Shown here in pieces: positions 47,892 through 56,207 of a DNA stretch of 64,000 bases. Source of the DNA: Lachnospiraceae bacterium (GTDB lineage Bacteria; Bacillota; Clostridia; Lachnospirales; Lachnospiraceae). Numbering within the stretch: the stretch's first letter is position 1; the number at the start of each line of letters is the position of its first letter. The position numbers were made by a program, and so were the translations under genes. A model generated the notes under the pieces. It saw nothing but the letters and a program-made list of their open reading frames with translations. It had not been told where the DNA came from and searched no databases. Location of the stretch: NCBI GenBank assembly GCA_019421365.1, contig JAHZFJ010000015.1, positions 20,501 through 84,500 on the forward strand, written 5' to 3'.

Positions 47892-49634
47892 ATGATAAAA
47901 GAAATTAATCAGAAACGAATTAGTCTCAAGCAAATAAAATCAAAAAGTTCGGACAAACTACATAACCTATCTATTGGAAAACAACTACGCTATAATACAT
48001 TGCTTATTCTAGCTCTTGTTTGTATTACTGCGATTATTGGTCTAACCAATCAACTCAACATGAATATTCGTTTATTATCATTTTACCAAGATTCTTACAC
48101 AATTCATACTACTAGTCTATACTCGAAAAATTCAGTCTTATTAATTCAAAATTACATGTACCGCGCTATTGCTACAGAAAAAGAGAACTTACAAACCAAA
48201 TACATTAATGAATCAGAAAATGCTTATATAGAAATGGAGAGTTCAATTACTTCTATCTGTAACTCTGATAAATCAATAAAGAGCCTTTCTGCTGAAGATC
48301 GTGAAGAACTTACTCTAGAATTAGAGAAACTACAGCGTTATCGTAAGCAAGTAGTAGCATCAACACAATCCGGTGATGTAGAAGGGGTATTCAAGACCTA
48401 TAAGAATGATTACATTCCAATCTTAACTTCTATAACTACCACGCTAGACCACATTATCTTGAATGCACAGACCTATGCGGATACTTATATAGATTTATCG
48501 AAAAAGCAAACATATACTTCGGTAGTGCTTTATATCACACTTTCTATATTAGGGGCTATTGTTGCAGTATGGCTTTCTAAGAAAACTTCCAATGGTATTC
48601 TGACTCCTATGCATGAAATCGAACTTTGTATGAATAATATGGCACAGGGTAACCTGCAGAGTCATATCACATATAAATCCAAGAATGAACTTGGTAATGT
48701 GTGCGAAGCAACTCGGATTACACAAGAAAAGCTAAATCGTTATATTGAAAATATAACTGACGTATTAAAAGAATTGGAAAACAAAAATCTTACTCATGCA
48801 CCTGGAGATGATTATGTGGGTGATTTTATCCCTATTCGAGAATCCTTAATTAGTATTATTGAATTCTTACATGGAAACATCGGACAAATTCAGGAGAGTT
48901 GCCAAGAAGTCAAAGAAATGTCCCTTCAAGTACAGATTCAATCAGAGACAATCGGGTCCGGTGCCAAAACACAGACCAATACTATAACATCACTAACAGA
49001 TAGTATTCACACTATCTCAGACTATGCAACCGACAACGCCGTCCAAGCGACAAAATTACAAGAGATCTTCAGTACTATGATTTCTTGTGTTTCTGAAGCA
49101 CAGTATAAGATGGATGGGTTAATGGACCATGTTACATCTATTGAAGAACAATCAAATCAGATTTCTAATATTGTTCAGGTCATAGAGACAATTGCTCGTA
49201 AGACAAGGCTTGTTGCGTTGAACGCAACGATTGAAGCCGCCCATGCATCAAATGCAGGCGGAACATTCTTAGTTGTTGCCAACGAGATGACTCTGCTTTC
49301 CGCACAATGTATGGAAGCCGCCGCTACAATTAAACCATTCATTCAGAAAACCCTAGATAACATTAATAAATGTTCTGACTCAGCAAGTGTAACAAAGGAA
49401 TCTCTTGGGTATACTGTCAACATATCAAATCAAATGCATTCATTAGTTAGTAGCATTCATTCTTCAAGCCAGATGCAACACTCTCTTGTAGAACAAATAA
49501 CAGCAACACTTCCAAGCGTCACTCAAATTGCAAACAAGAACGAGCACTCTGCCGAGGAAAATATGCGTTCCATACAAAAGCATATTTCTGAAATGGATAA
49601 TCTATTATACTTTGTAAACTGCTTCCGTCTATAG
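47892..49634 (+). CDS. Methyl-accepting-chemotaxis-like protein with degenerate signalling tip
   Basis: A 580-residue membrane receptor-like protein: membrane segments at about 35-55 and 210-230, an extracellular four-helix region between them, a HAMP-like segment after the second, and a C-terminal coiled coil. The hairpin tip, normally QTNLLALNAAIEAARAGE-type followed by GRGFAVVA, reads KTRLVALNATIEAAHASN then AGGTFLVVANEM. The Glu and the GRGF arginine needed for CheA/CheW contact are lost, so coupling to chemotaxis is doubtful. A duplicated TATAAAACTTTATT motif (47821 and 47836) lies upstream. No che genes are in the window. Confidence 0.75.
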   Translation: MIKEINQKRISLKQIKSKSSDKLHNLSIGKQLRYNTLLILALVCITAIIGLTNQLNMNIRLLSFYQDSYTIHTTSLYSKNSVLLIQNYMYRAIATEKENLQTKYINESENAYIEMESSITSICNSDKSIKSLSAEDREELTLELEKLQRYRKQVVASTQSGDVEGVFKTYKNDYIPILTSITTTLDHIILNAQTYADTYIDLSKKQTYTSVVLYITLSILGAIVAVWLSKKTSNGILTPMHEIELCMNNMAQGNLQSHITYKSKNELGNVCEATRITQEKLNRYIENITDVLKELENKNLTHAPGDDYVGDFIPIRESLISIIEFLHGNIGQIQESCQEVKEMSLQVQIQSETIGSGAKTQTNTITSLTDSIHTISDYATDNAVQATKLQEIFSTMISCVSEAQYKMDGLMDHVTSIEEQSNQISNIVQVIETIARKTRLVALNATIEAAHASNAGGTFLVVANEMTLLSAQCMEAAATIKPFIQKTLDNINKCSDSASVTKESLGYTVNISNQMHSLVSSIHSSSQMQHSLVEQITATLPSVTQIANKNEHSAEENMRSIQKHISEMDNLLYFVNCFRL

Positions 49635-49781
49635 AAAACGGAAGTATTTTATGTTATTGACTTTATGACAGGTATGAATTATACTTTGTATACGGATGAG
49701 TGCACTATTTTATCTATACCAGTTATTACTGTAACTAACAACTAGCTGAATTTTCAATAACATAGAAAAGGATGTGATTCT

Positions 49782-50591
49782 ATGAAGATAGAAAAAATCA
49801 ATGACAGCCAAATTCGATGTACTTTGAATAAAGATGACTTAATAGATCGTGAACTCAAAATTAGCGAACTCGCATATGGAACAGAGAAGGCCAAAGAACT
49901 TTTTCGTGATATGATGCAACAAGCTTCTTGCGAATTCGGATTTGAGGCAGATGATATTCCATTGATGATTGAGGCAATCCCAATCTCTAGTGAATGTCTG
50001 ATTTTAGTGATTACTAAAGTAGATGACCCAGATGAACTTGATACTAGATTTTCTAAGTTTACTGCTGATACAGATGATGATTCTTCTGATTCAGATTCCG
50101 ATGATGAACCTTATGCAGATGAAATCATTAATTGTTTTGACCAACTAAATGAATTGCTTGATGATACAATGAAAGAAGATACAGAGTTAGATGACTTTAT
50201 TCCTCTTCCCAAAGCAATTAAATCTTCAGATACAGAAGAAGCACCTACAGAAGCAGCTGAGCCTTCTAAAGCTCAAAGTTCTGTTACAATCACAACGAAT
50301 ATGACTAAGGTATTCTCCTTTGATAACCTTGATACTGTTATATCCGTATCGGAGATTCTTGCTTCTATGTACAATGGACAGAACACTTTATATAAGAATC
50401 CATCTAACTCACGTTATTATCTATTAATTACAAAATCAGATCACACACCTGAAGAGTTTAACAAGGTATGTAACATCATAACAGAGTATGGAAAGTCAGA
50501 GAAAACAACATATGCCACTGCGAATTACTATGCAGAGCATTTTGAACCAATAGTAAAAGATACTGCAATACAGATTCTATCTGTTATGTAA
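49782..50591 (+). CDS. mecA: Adaptor protein MecA
   Basis: A 269-residue MecA-family adaptor. The N-terminal target-binding domain opens MKIEKINDSQIRCTLNKDDL and has the EKAKELFRDMMQQA helix; a serine/aspartate-rich acidic linker lies at about 90-175; the C-terminal ClpC-binding domain (about 180-269) contains VFSFDNLDTVISVSEIL. MecA delivers proteins to ClpC-ClpP. It is somewhat longer than Bacillus MecA because of the linker. A strong terminator follows. The ribosome site is AAAGG, about 10 bases from the ATG. Confidence 0.88.
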   Translation: MKIEKINDSQIRCTLNKDDLIDRELKISELAYGTEKAKELFRDMMQQASCEFGFEADDIPLMIEAIPISSECLILVITKVDDPDELDTRFSKFTADTDDDSSDSDSDDEPYADEIINCFDQLNELLDDTMKEDTELDDFIPLPKAIKSSDTEEAPTEAAEPSKAQSSVTITTNMTKVFSFDNLDTVISVSEILASMYNGQNTLYKNPSNSRYYLLITKSDHTPEEFNKVCNIITEYGKSEKTTYATANYYAEHFEPIVKDTAIQILSVM

Positions 50592-50596
50592 AGTTT

Positions 50597-50640
50597 AAGG
50601 CTATTGCAAAAAGATAATACTTTTTGCAATAGCCTTATTT
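50597..50640 (+). terminator. Terminator of mecA
   Basis: AAGGCTATTGCAAAAAG (from 50597) pairs perfectly with CTTTTTGCAATAGCCTT (ending 50636), followed by ATTTTT. Minus-strand flanks are also T-rich, so it may also serve the convergent DUF1858 gene. Confidence 0.93.
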
Positions 50641-50685
50641 TTAACTTATCCTATAGCTTGACCTAGGTCGGTTGCGACCTTTTTA

Positions 50686-50889
50686 TTATTTTGTTTCTAA
50701 ATAATCATTGATATCATCTACTAATGCATCTGCATCTAAACCATGAACCATAGCTGCTTCTTCAATTGATTCACCTTGAGCAGATGGACAACCGATACAA
50801 TGCATTCCAGCATTTAATAATATAGGTACTGTTCCTTGATCTAAAGCGATGATATCTGCAATAATCATATCCTTAGTTACTCTAGCCAT
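50686..50889 (-). CDS. DUF1858 / redox-disulfide domain protein
   Basis: A 67-residue protein that is a single DUF1858 domain with the motif NAGMHCIGCPSAQGESIEEA (CxxC at about 31-34). This small family is often found next to hybrid-cluster proteins and redox enzymes and is presumed to be a redox-active disulfide carrier or sensor. It is divergently transcribed from pflB, with promoters about 110 bp apart and a Rex-like site between them. GGAGG lies upstream of the start. Confidence 0.85.
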   Translation of the reverse strand: MARVTKDMIIADIIALDQGTVPILLNAGMHCIGCPSAQGESIEEAAMVHGLDADALVDDINDYLETK

Positions 50890-50986
50890 AATATTGACCT
50901 CCTTATATTCTGAGTAAATTATGCTTAAATTAGATCTGGCACACTACTCAAAAGTCTTTATTTTACATTGTTTACAAATCTCTTTT

Positions 50987-51015
50987 ATTATATTCTAAGA
51001 TAGTTCTAACGTCAA
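50987..51015 (-). promoter_or_regulatory. Promoter of the DUF1858 gene
   Basis: On the minus strand TTGACG (51015-51010) and TATAAT (50992-50987) with a 17-bp spacer, about 90 bases before the start codon. Confidence 0.7.
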
Positions 51016-51079
51016 GTTATACGGATATTTTCGCTTTTTCTAAGTTAAACCTTTTGTACCCAAAAAAATACATTTTAAA

Positions 51080-51097
51080 TCGATAATTTTTTAACAA
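51080..51097. promoter_or_regulatory. Putative Rex operator upstream of pflB
   Basis: TCGATAA-TTTT-TTAACAA fits the Rex consensus TTGTTAA-N4-TTAACAA with 12 of 14 half-site bases: the right half is perfect, the left has two changes. It ends 4 bp before the pflB -35. Rex senses NADH/NAD and represses fermentation genes in Clostridia, so control of pflB (and perhaps the divergent gene) is plausible. Confidence 0.55.
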
Positions 51098-51101
51098 ACC
51101 C

Positions 51102-51131
51102 TTGACGTGTATACAGTATTCATTATATAAT
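51102..51131 (+). promoter_or_regulatory. Promoter of pflB
   Basis: TTGACG at 51102-51107 and TATAAT at 51126-51131 with an 18-bp spacer. The start codon is at 51422, giving a leader of about 284 bases. A second promoter closer to the gene cannot be ruled out. Confidence 0.75.
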
Positions 51132-51421
51132 AGATATACGAGGAAAGCCAATATCTGATAGACAAATCCGCTACATAATTCGTTTGCACTATCGATATTT
51201 TCCTTAAAATTTTAAGAGTAAATATATCGTCTTTTGCTATATTAAACTCGATATATTTCACTATTCAGTGTATCAGCTCTTTTGAGTCAAAGCATAACGG
51301 CAACTCATTCTATATTATATTGAGATGCTCGGCAGGCATACTGATTTTCGAGATACTGAATGGTTGTAATATAAAATGCATAACTACTCACTATTATGTT
51401 ACAGACAGGAGGATTATTATC

Positions 51422-53653
51422 ATGTGTAAACCACAATGGGAAGGCTTTACAACTGGCGACTGGACGAAAGAAATTGATGTCCGTGGCTTTATCCAAGCAA
51501 ACTATACACCTTATGAAGGTGATGACTCTTTCTTAGCAGGTGCTACAAAGAGAACAGAAGAACTTTTCAACCAAGTTAAAGACCTTATGTTAGAAGAAAA
51601 CAAAAAGGGTATCTTAGATGCCGAAACTAAAGTTCCTTCTTCTATCACAGCATTTGGCCCTGGCTATGTTGATAAAGATAAAGAAGTAATCGTTGGTTTC
51701 CAAACTGACAAACCACTTAAGAGAGGTATTTTCCCTAACGGCGGTATTCGTATGGTTAAGACAGCTCTTGAGTCTTACGGATATGAATTAGACAAACAAA
51801 CAGAAAGCATCTATACAAGCAGCCGTAAAACACACAACGACGGTGTATTCGATGCTTATACTGAAGATATGAAAAAAGCTAGACATTCAGCTATTATTAC
51901 AGGTCTTCCAGATGCTTACGGACGTGGACGTATCATCGGTGACTATAGAAGAGTTGCATTATACGGTGTTGATCGATTAATCGCAGAAAAGCAAGAGCAA
52001 AAGAAACGTCTTGAAATCAACTGTCTTGAATCTCCAGACATCAGACTTCGCGAAGAAATTTCTGAACAAATTAAAGCTCTTAAATTATTAATCGCAATGG
52101 GTCAAAGTTATGGATTTGACTTAACTCAACCAGCTAAGAATGCTGTAGAAGCTACTCAATGGACTTACTTCGCATACTTAGCAGCTGTTAAAGAACAAGA
52201 TGGTGCAGCAATGTCACTTGGTCGTGTATCTACATTCTTAGATATCTATGTTGAAAGAGATCTTAAGAACGGTACTTTAACAGAAGCTGAAGCACAAGAG
52301 ATTATGGATCACTTCGTAATGAAATTACGTATGGTTCGTTTCTTACGTACACCAGCATACAACGATTTATTCTCAGGAGATCCTACTTGGGTTACTGAAT
52401 CAATCGGTGGTATGGGTATTGACGGTAGAACATTAGTAACTAAGAACAGCTTCCGTGTACTTCACACATTAGTTAACTTAGGACCAGCTCCAGAACCAAA
52501 CTTAACAGTTCTTTGGTCTACTTCTCTTCCAGAAGGATTCAAGAAGTTCTGTGCTAAAGTTTCTATTAATACAAGTTCAATCCAATACGAAAACGATGAT
52601 TTAATGAGAGACTATTGGGGAGATGACTACGGAATCGCTTGTTGTGTATCTGCAATGAGAATTGGTAAGCAAATGCAATTCTTCGGAGCTAGAGCAAACC
52701 TTGCAAAAGCATTATTATACACAATCAACGGTGGTAGAGATGAAAAAACTGGAGAACAAATTGCTCCATTATTCGCTCCAATTACTTCAGAATACTTAGA
52801 TTATGATGAAGTAATGACTAAATATGATCAAATTCTTGAATGGTTAGCTGAATTATATGTTAATACATTAAATGTAATTCACTACATGCATGATAAATAT
52901 AACTACGAAAGATTACAAATGGCTCTTCATGACCTTGAAATCTTAAGAACAGAAGCTACTGGTATCGCTGGTCTTTCTGTAGTAGCTGATGCATTATCAG
53001 CAATCAAATACGCTAAAGTTAAACCAATCAGAGATGAATCTGGTTTAGCAATTGATTATGAAATCGAGGGAGACTTCCCTAAATACGGTAACAACGATGA
53101 TAGAGTAGATAGCATTGCTGTTCATATGGTAGAATTATTCATGAACAAGATTCGTAAGCAAAAAACTTACAGAAAAGCTGTTCCTACACTTTCTATCCTT
53201 ACTATCACTTCAAACGTTGTTTATGGTAAGAAAACAGGAAGCACTCCAGACGGACGTAAAGCTGGTGTACCTTTAGCTCCAGGTGCTAACCCAATGCACG
53301 GAAGAGATACACATGGTGCTATCGCATCTATGGCTTCTGTTGCTAAATTACCTTACAAAGATGCACAAGATGGTATTTCATACACATTCTCAATTGTACC
53401 AAACGCACTTGGTAAAGATGAAGATTCTCGTGAAAACCACTTAGCTGGCTTACTTGATGGATACTTCCATGATGGCGGTCACCACATCAACGTTAACGTA
53501 TTCGATAGAGAAACTTTACTTGATGCTATGGATCACCCAGAAAAATATCCTCAATTAACAGTTCGTGTATCAGGATACGCTGTTAACTTCATTAAGTTAA
53601 CAAAAGAACAACAATTAGACGTAATTAGCCGTACTTTCCATGAAAGCAACTAA
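51422..53653 (+). CDS. pflB: Formate C-acetyltransferase (pyruvate formate-lyase)
   Basis: A 743-residue glycyl-radical enzyme that converts pyruvate and CoA to acetyl-CoA and formate. The catalytic cysteine pair is C407-C408 in YGIACCVSAM and the radical glycine G718 in RVSGYAVNF. The reading frame continues upstream to 51320, but the ATG at 51422 has AGGAGG and begins the family sequence. Codon use is clean and biased toward preferred codons, consistent with high expression. The activase gene follows after a terminator. Confidence 0.97.
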   Translation: MCKPQWEGFTTGDWTKEIDVRGFIQANYTPYEGDDSFLAGATKRTEELFNQVKDLMLEENKKGILDAETKVPSSITAFGPGYVDKDKEVIVGFQTDKPLKRGIFPNGGIRMVKTALESYGYELDKQTESIYTSSRKTHNDGVFDAYTEDMKKARHSAIITGLPDAYGRGRIIGDYRRVALYGVDRLIAEKQEQKKRLEINCLESPDIRLREEISEQIKALKLLIAMGQSYGFDLTQPAKNAVEATQWTYFAYLAAVKEQDGAAMSLGRVSTFLDIYVERDLKNGTLTEAEAQEIMDHFVMKLRMVRFLRTPAYNDLFSGDPTWVTESIGGMGIDGRTLVTKNSFRVLHTLVNLGPAPEPNLTVLWSTSLPEGFKKFCAKVSINTSSIQYENDDLMRDYWGDDYGIACCVSAMRIGKQMQFFGARANLAKALLYTINGGRDEKTGEQIAPLFAPITSEYLDYDEVMTKYDQILEWLAELYVNTLNVIHYMHDKYNYERLQMALHDLEILRTEATGIAGLSVVADALSAIKYAKVKPIRDESGLAIDYEIEGDFPKYGNNDDRVDSIAVHMVELFMNKIRKQKTYRKAVPTLSILTITSNVVYGKKTGSTPDGRKAGVPLAPGANPMHGRDTHGAIASMASVAKLPYKDAQDGISYTFSIVPNALGKDEDSRENHLAGLLDGYFHDGGHHINVNVFDRETLLDAMDHPEKYPQLTVRVSGYAVNFIKLTKEQQLDVISRTFHESN

Positions 53654-53685
53654 TTCGTTTAGTTTCTAGTAACGAATTAACTTAG

Positions 53686-53720
53686 GGGAGGTACTGTAAC
53701 TAATGTTACAGCCTCCCTTT
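53686..53720 (+). terminator. Terminator of pflB
   Basis: GGGAGG (53686-53691) with GTAAC pairs with GTTAC and CCTCCC (53712-53717), then TTTTAT. A smaller stem TAATTCGTT/AACGAATTA precedes it at 53651-53679. Some read-through into pflA is likely. Confidence 0.8.
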
Positions 53721-53827
53721 TATAAACTGATTCTTATATCAAAGCTTCTGATAGCAAAGCATTCCGTTTTACTTTTCCAGAGATTTTGATATGAAAATCA
53801 ATTTTTGATCTATAGGAGGATATCACA

Positions 53828-54565
53828 ATGACTATTGGTAAAATACATTCCATCGAAACCTGTGGCACAGTAGATGGGCCAGGAATCCGTTTTGTTACTT
53901 TCTTACAAGGTTGCCCACTACGTTGCCAGTACTGCCATAACCCTGATACATGGGATGCTAAAAAAGGAATCGAATATACTCCAGAGAGCCTTGTGAGTGA
54001 GATAATTAAATATAAATCTTATATGAAATTCTCAGGCGGTGGAACTACTTTTACTGGTGGTGAACCATTACTTCAAGCTGACTTTGTAAAAGAATGTTTT
54101 GAATTATGTAAGAAAAATGATATCTCCACAGCGCTAGATACATCGGGATTTATCTTCAATGATAAAGTAAAAGAAGTATTAGAATATACTGATATTGTAT
54201 TATTAGACATCAAAAACTTTGATCCTGAAGTTTATAAAACGGTTACTGGTGTAGCACTTGATAATACTTTAGAATTTCTAAATTATATACGTGAAAAGAA
54301 TATCAAGACATGGGTACGTTATGTACTAGTTCCTGATTTAACAGACAATACCCAGTCTATTACTGAATTAGCGAATCATCTTAAAGAATATCCTAATGTA
54401 TCTCGTATTGAATTACTTCCATTCCATAAGATGGGTGAATATAAGTGGGAAGAACTTGGCTATACTTACGCTCTTAAAGACACAGTAGAACCCTCTCTTG
54501 CTCTAATTAAAGAAGTAAAATCGATTTTTGAAGCAAGCGGAATTTCGGTGTATGCTAATATATAA
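53828..54565 (+). CDS. pflA: Pyruvate formate-lyase activating enzyme
   Basis: A 245-residue radical SAM enzyme. The cluster motif is C29-x3-C33-x2-C36 in GCPLRCQYCHNPDTW, followed by GGGTTFTGGEPLLQ for SAM binding. It installs the glycyl radical in PflB at G718, using electrons from a ferredoxin or flavodoxin. It is 174 bp downstream of pflB, with AGGAGG before the start. A small ferredoxin gene follows and may be the donor. Confidence 0.96.
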   Translation: MTIGKIHSIETCGTVDGPGIRFVTFLQGCPLRCQYCHNPDTWDAKKGIEYTPESLVSEIIKYKSYMKFSGGGTTFTGGEPLLQADFVKECFELCKKNDISTALDTSGFIFNDKVKEVLEYTDIVLLDIKNFDPEVYKTVTGVALDNTLEFLNYIREKNIKTWVRYVLVPDLTDNTQSITELANHLKEYPNVSRIELLPFHKMGEYKWEELGYTYALKDTVEPSLALIKEVKSIFEASGISVYANI

Positions 54566-54714
54566 TTTAATACTGTGATTTATCTGTTATATTTTTAACA
54601 CACTTCAAAAAGTATGTTACTAGATAAGGTAATACGCTTATTTTATGAGTGCACTTTTATGCAAATTTGGCTTAAAATAAACCATTATTTTCATTTAGTT
54701 TGTATAAAATTAAC

Positions 54715-54743
54715 TTGTAAAATAAGCTTGTTTATATTACAAT
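54715..54743 (+). promoter_or_regulatory. Candidate promoter of the ferredoxin gene
   Basis: TTGTAA at 54715-54720 and TACAAT at 54738-54743 with a 17-bp spacer; the ribosome site follows about 20 bases later. Confidence 0.5.
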
Positions 54744-54776
54744 TATACTATCAAAATTAAAGGAGGATAATATACT

Positions 54777-54947
54777 ATGGCACATGTAATTAGTGATGTA
54801 TGTGTAAGCTGTGGAGCTTGTGCAGCTGAATGTCCAGTAGATGCTATTTCTGAAGGAGCAACTCAATACGAAATCAATGCTGATGTATGTATCGATTGCG
54901 GAGCTTGTGCAGCTACTTGCCCAACAGGCGCAATTTCTCAAGAATAA
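54777..54947 (+). CDS. 2[4Fe-4S] ferredoxin
   Basis: A 56-residue clostridial-type ferredoxin with two CxxCxxCxxxCP clusters: C9? region SCGACAAECPVDA (first) and DCGACAATCPTGA (second), each with the conserved proline after the last cysteine. It carries low-potential electrons in the cytoplasm, e.g. between pyruvate oxidation, hydrogenase and Rnf. It is too short for ordinary gene-length cut-offs but has AAAGGAGG before the ATG, its own promoter-like sequence and a strong terminator. Next to pflA, it may supply electrons for radical activation. Confidence 0.95.
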   Translation: MAHVISDVCVSCGACAAECPVDAISEGATQYEINADVCIDCGACAATCPTGAISQE

Positions 54948-54964
54948 TAGTTATAGACATATGT

Positions 54965-54996
54965 AAAACCCCCACGATTAATCGTGGGGGTTTTTT
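54965..54996. terminator. Terminator of the ferredoxin gene
   Basis: AAAACCCCCACGATTAATCG followed by TGGGGGTTTTTT: a perfect 12-bp GC-rich stem with T runs on both strands. It separates the convergent ferredoxin and MerR genes. Confidence 0.95.
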
Positions 54997-55007
54997 GTAG
55001 TATTAAT

Positions 55008-55850
55008 CTAAATTAATTCTTTCCTTTTGAATATAGTCTTCTTCTTCCCTCCCTCTGATTGGGCTGCAGCAATCTCTGCTCTACCTCTCTGGAATGAACG
55101 AATTGTTTCATCTAGATGCTTATAGCGTTCCTCCTCTCTTTGTTCTTTTTCTCTGAATTGATAGTCTAATTCTTTTGCCATGCTTAAAGAAACGACTTTA
55201 CCGATATTACCCGCTAACTCATCCGTACTTTCACGGAGAGCATTTATAATCAGTTCACTCATAATGCTCTTAAACTGAACCATCTTGTCCCCACGATGTA
55301 CAACTTCCTCTTCCATTGTGTTAACGTTATCTAGTGCCGTGTCATTTTTCTCTATATTTGCAGAGCAAATCTCTGTAGTTTTCTCATTTATCTGTTCTTT
55401 GTCTTCTGATCCCTTAGCACTTTCTTCAGAATTCACATTCATGTGCTCTCCCCGTACCTCATCTAAATGGATTAAATTACTACAATCATTCTCTGATTGC
55501 CTTTCCACCTTGTGTTTTGCTACTTGTAATTCTTGTAGTTCTTGTCTACTTTCTAGTTCGAATACTCTCTCATTCAATTCGTTTCTTAGTAATAACATAC
55601 TTTTTGCGTCTAGTGTTTCGATTTTATGTATATTGGGGAGTATCATCTTAATTGCTCTTAACTGGAATCCCTGCTCTTTTAAAAGCTTCACATTCTTAAG
55701 TATTTTAATGTCTTCCTCTCTATAATATCGATGCCCCATTTCATTTCTAGGTATATTAAGACTTAGCTCTTCTTCCCAATATCGTAAAGCATGTGGTTCC
55801 ACATCTATCTTCTTCGACGCATCGGATATAATATAACGAATCTCACCCAT
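55008..55850 (-). CDS. MerR-type HTH protein with C-terminal coiled coil
   Basis: A 280-residue protein. The N-terminal MerR HTH runs about 5-75 (IISDASKKIDVEPHALRYWEEE, then GHRYYREEDIKIL). The middle is acidic and low in complexity; the C-terminus (about 185-270) is a charged coiled coil ending in KKKTIFKRKELI. There is no small-molecule-binding domain, so it resembles the RacA/unclassified MerR group rather than a metal or drug sensor. The frame opens at 55910, but the ATG at 55850 has GAGGAGG and begins at the HTH. Target unknown. Confidence 0.75.
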   Translation of the reverse strand: MGEIRYIISDASKKIDVEPHALRYWEEELSLNIPRNEMGHRYYREEDIKILKNVKLLKEQGFQLRAIKMILPNIHKIETLDAKSMLLLRNELNERVFELESRQELQELQVAKHKVERQSENDCSNLIHLDEVRGEHMNVNSEESAKGSEDKEQINEKTTEICSANIEKNDTALDNVNTMEEEVVHRGDKMVQFKSIMSELIINALRESTDELAGNIGKVVSLSMAKELDYQFREKEQREEERYKHLDETIRSFQRGRAEIAAAQSEGGKKKTIFKRKELI

Positions 55851-55989
55851 GAATAATCCTCCTCTGTTATTTTCATAATTCGCATATATTTTGTGACATC
55901 TCAGCCACACAGCTTGTACTACTTACTGTTATTCGTAGCTGGCAACCAACTATTCCACTAACTACCCGCCTTGATTGCCATTTATTTAC

Positions 55990-55998
55990 ATTATAACA
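55990..55998 (-). promoter_or_regulatory. Candidate extended -10 promoter of the MerR gene
   Basis: On the minus strand TGTTATAAT (TG-n-TATAAT) at 55998-55990, about 135 bases before the start. No good -35. The gap 55851-56207 otherwise holds two stem-loops and nothing I recognise. Confidence 0.4.
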
Positions 55999-56034
55999 TA
56001 GTGTTTTGATATCGCAATATTTTAATCTTAAATT

Positions 56035-56063
56035 AAAAAAGAAGTTATCGACAGATAACTTCT
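56035..56063 (-). terminator. Second stem-loop downstream of GH74
   Basis: AGAAGTTATC (56040-56049) pairs perfectly with GATAACTTCT (56054-56063), loop GACA, and T residues follow on the minus strand. It could act as a backup terminator. Confidence 0.65.
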
Positions 56064-56151
56064 GACTTCTTGGTAACTTTCTATCGTCTGACAGTAAGCT
56101 TGGATTTATCAGATTTTTCGTATTTTCTTATACTAATATACGCATAAGAAA

Positions 56152-56196
56152 AGACTGAAGATGTTTCTTAAATACCCTTCTAAACATCCTCAGTCT
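56152..56196 (-). terminator. Terminator of the GH74 gene
   Basis: AGACTGAAGATGTTT (56152-56166) pairs with AAACATCCTCAGTCT (56182-56196) with one mismatch, loop 15; the minus strand continues TTTTCTT. Confidence 0.85.
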
Positions 56197-56207
56197 ACAT
56201 ACTTGTA

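Noticed and set aside
54732..54941. 69-codon minus-strand open frame
   Set aside because: It is antisense to the ferredoxin gene, which has intact cluster motifs, a ribosome site and a terminator.
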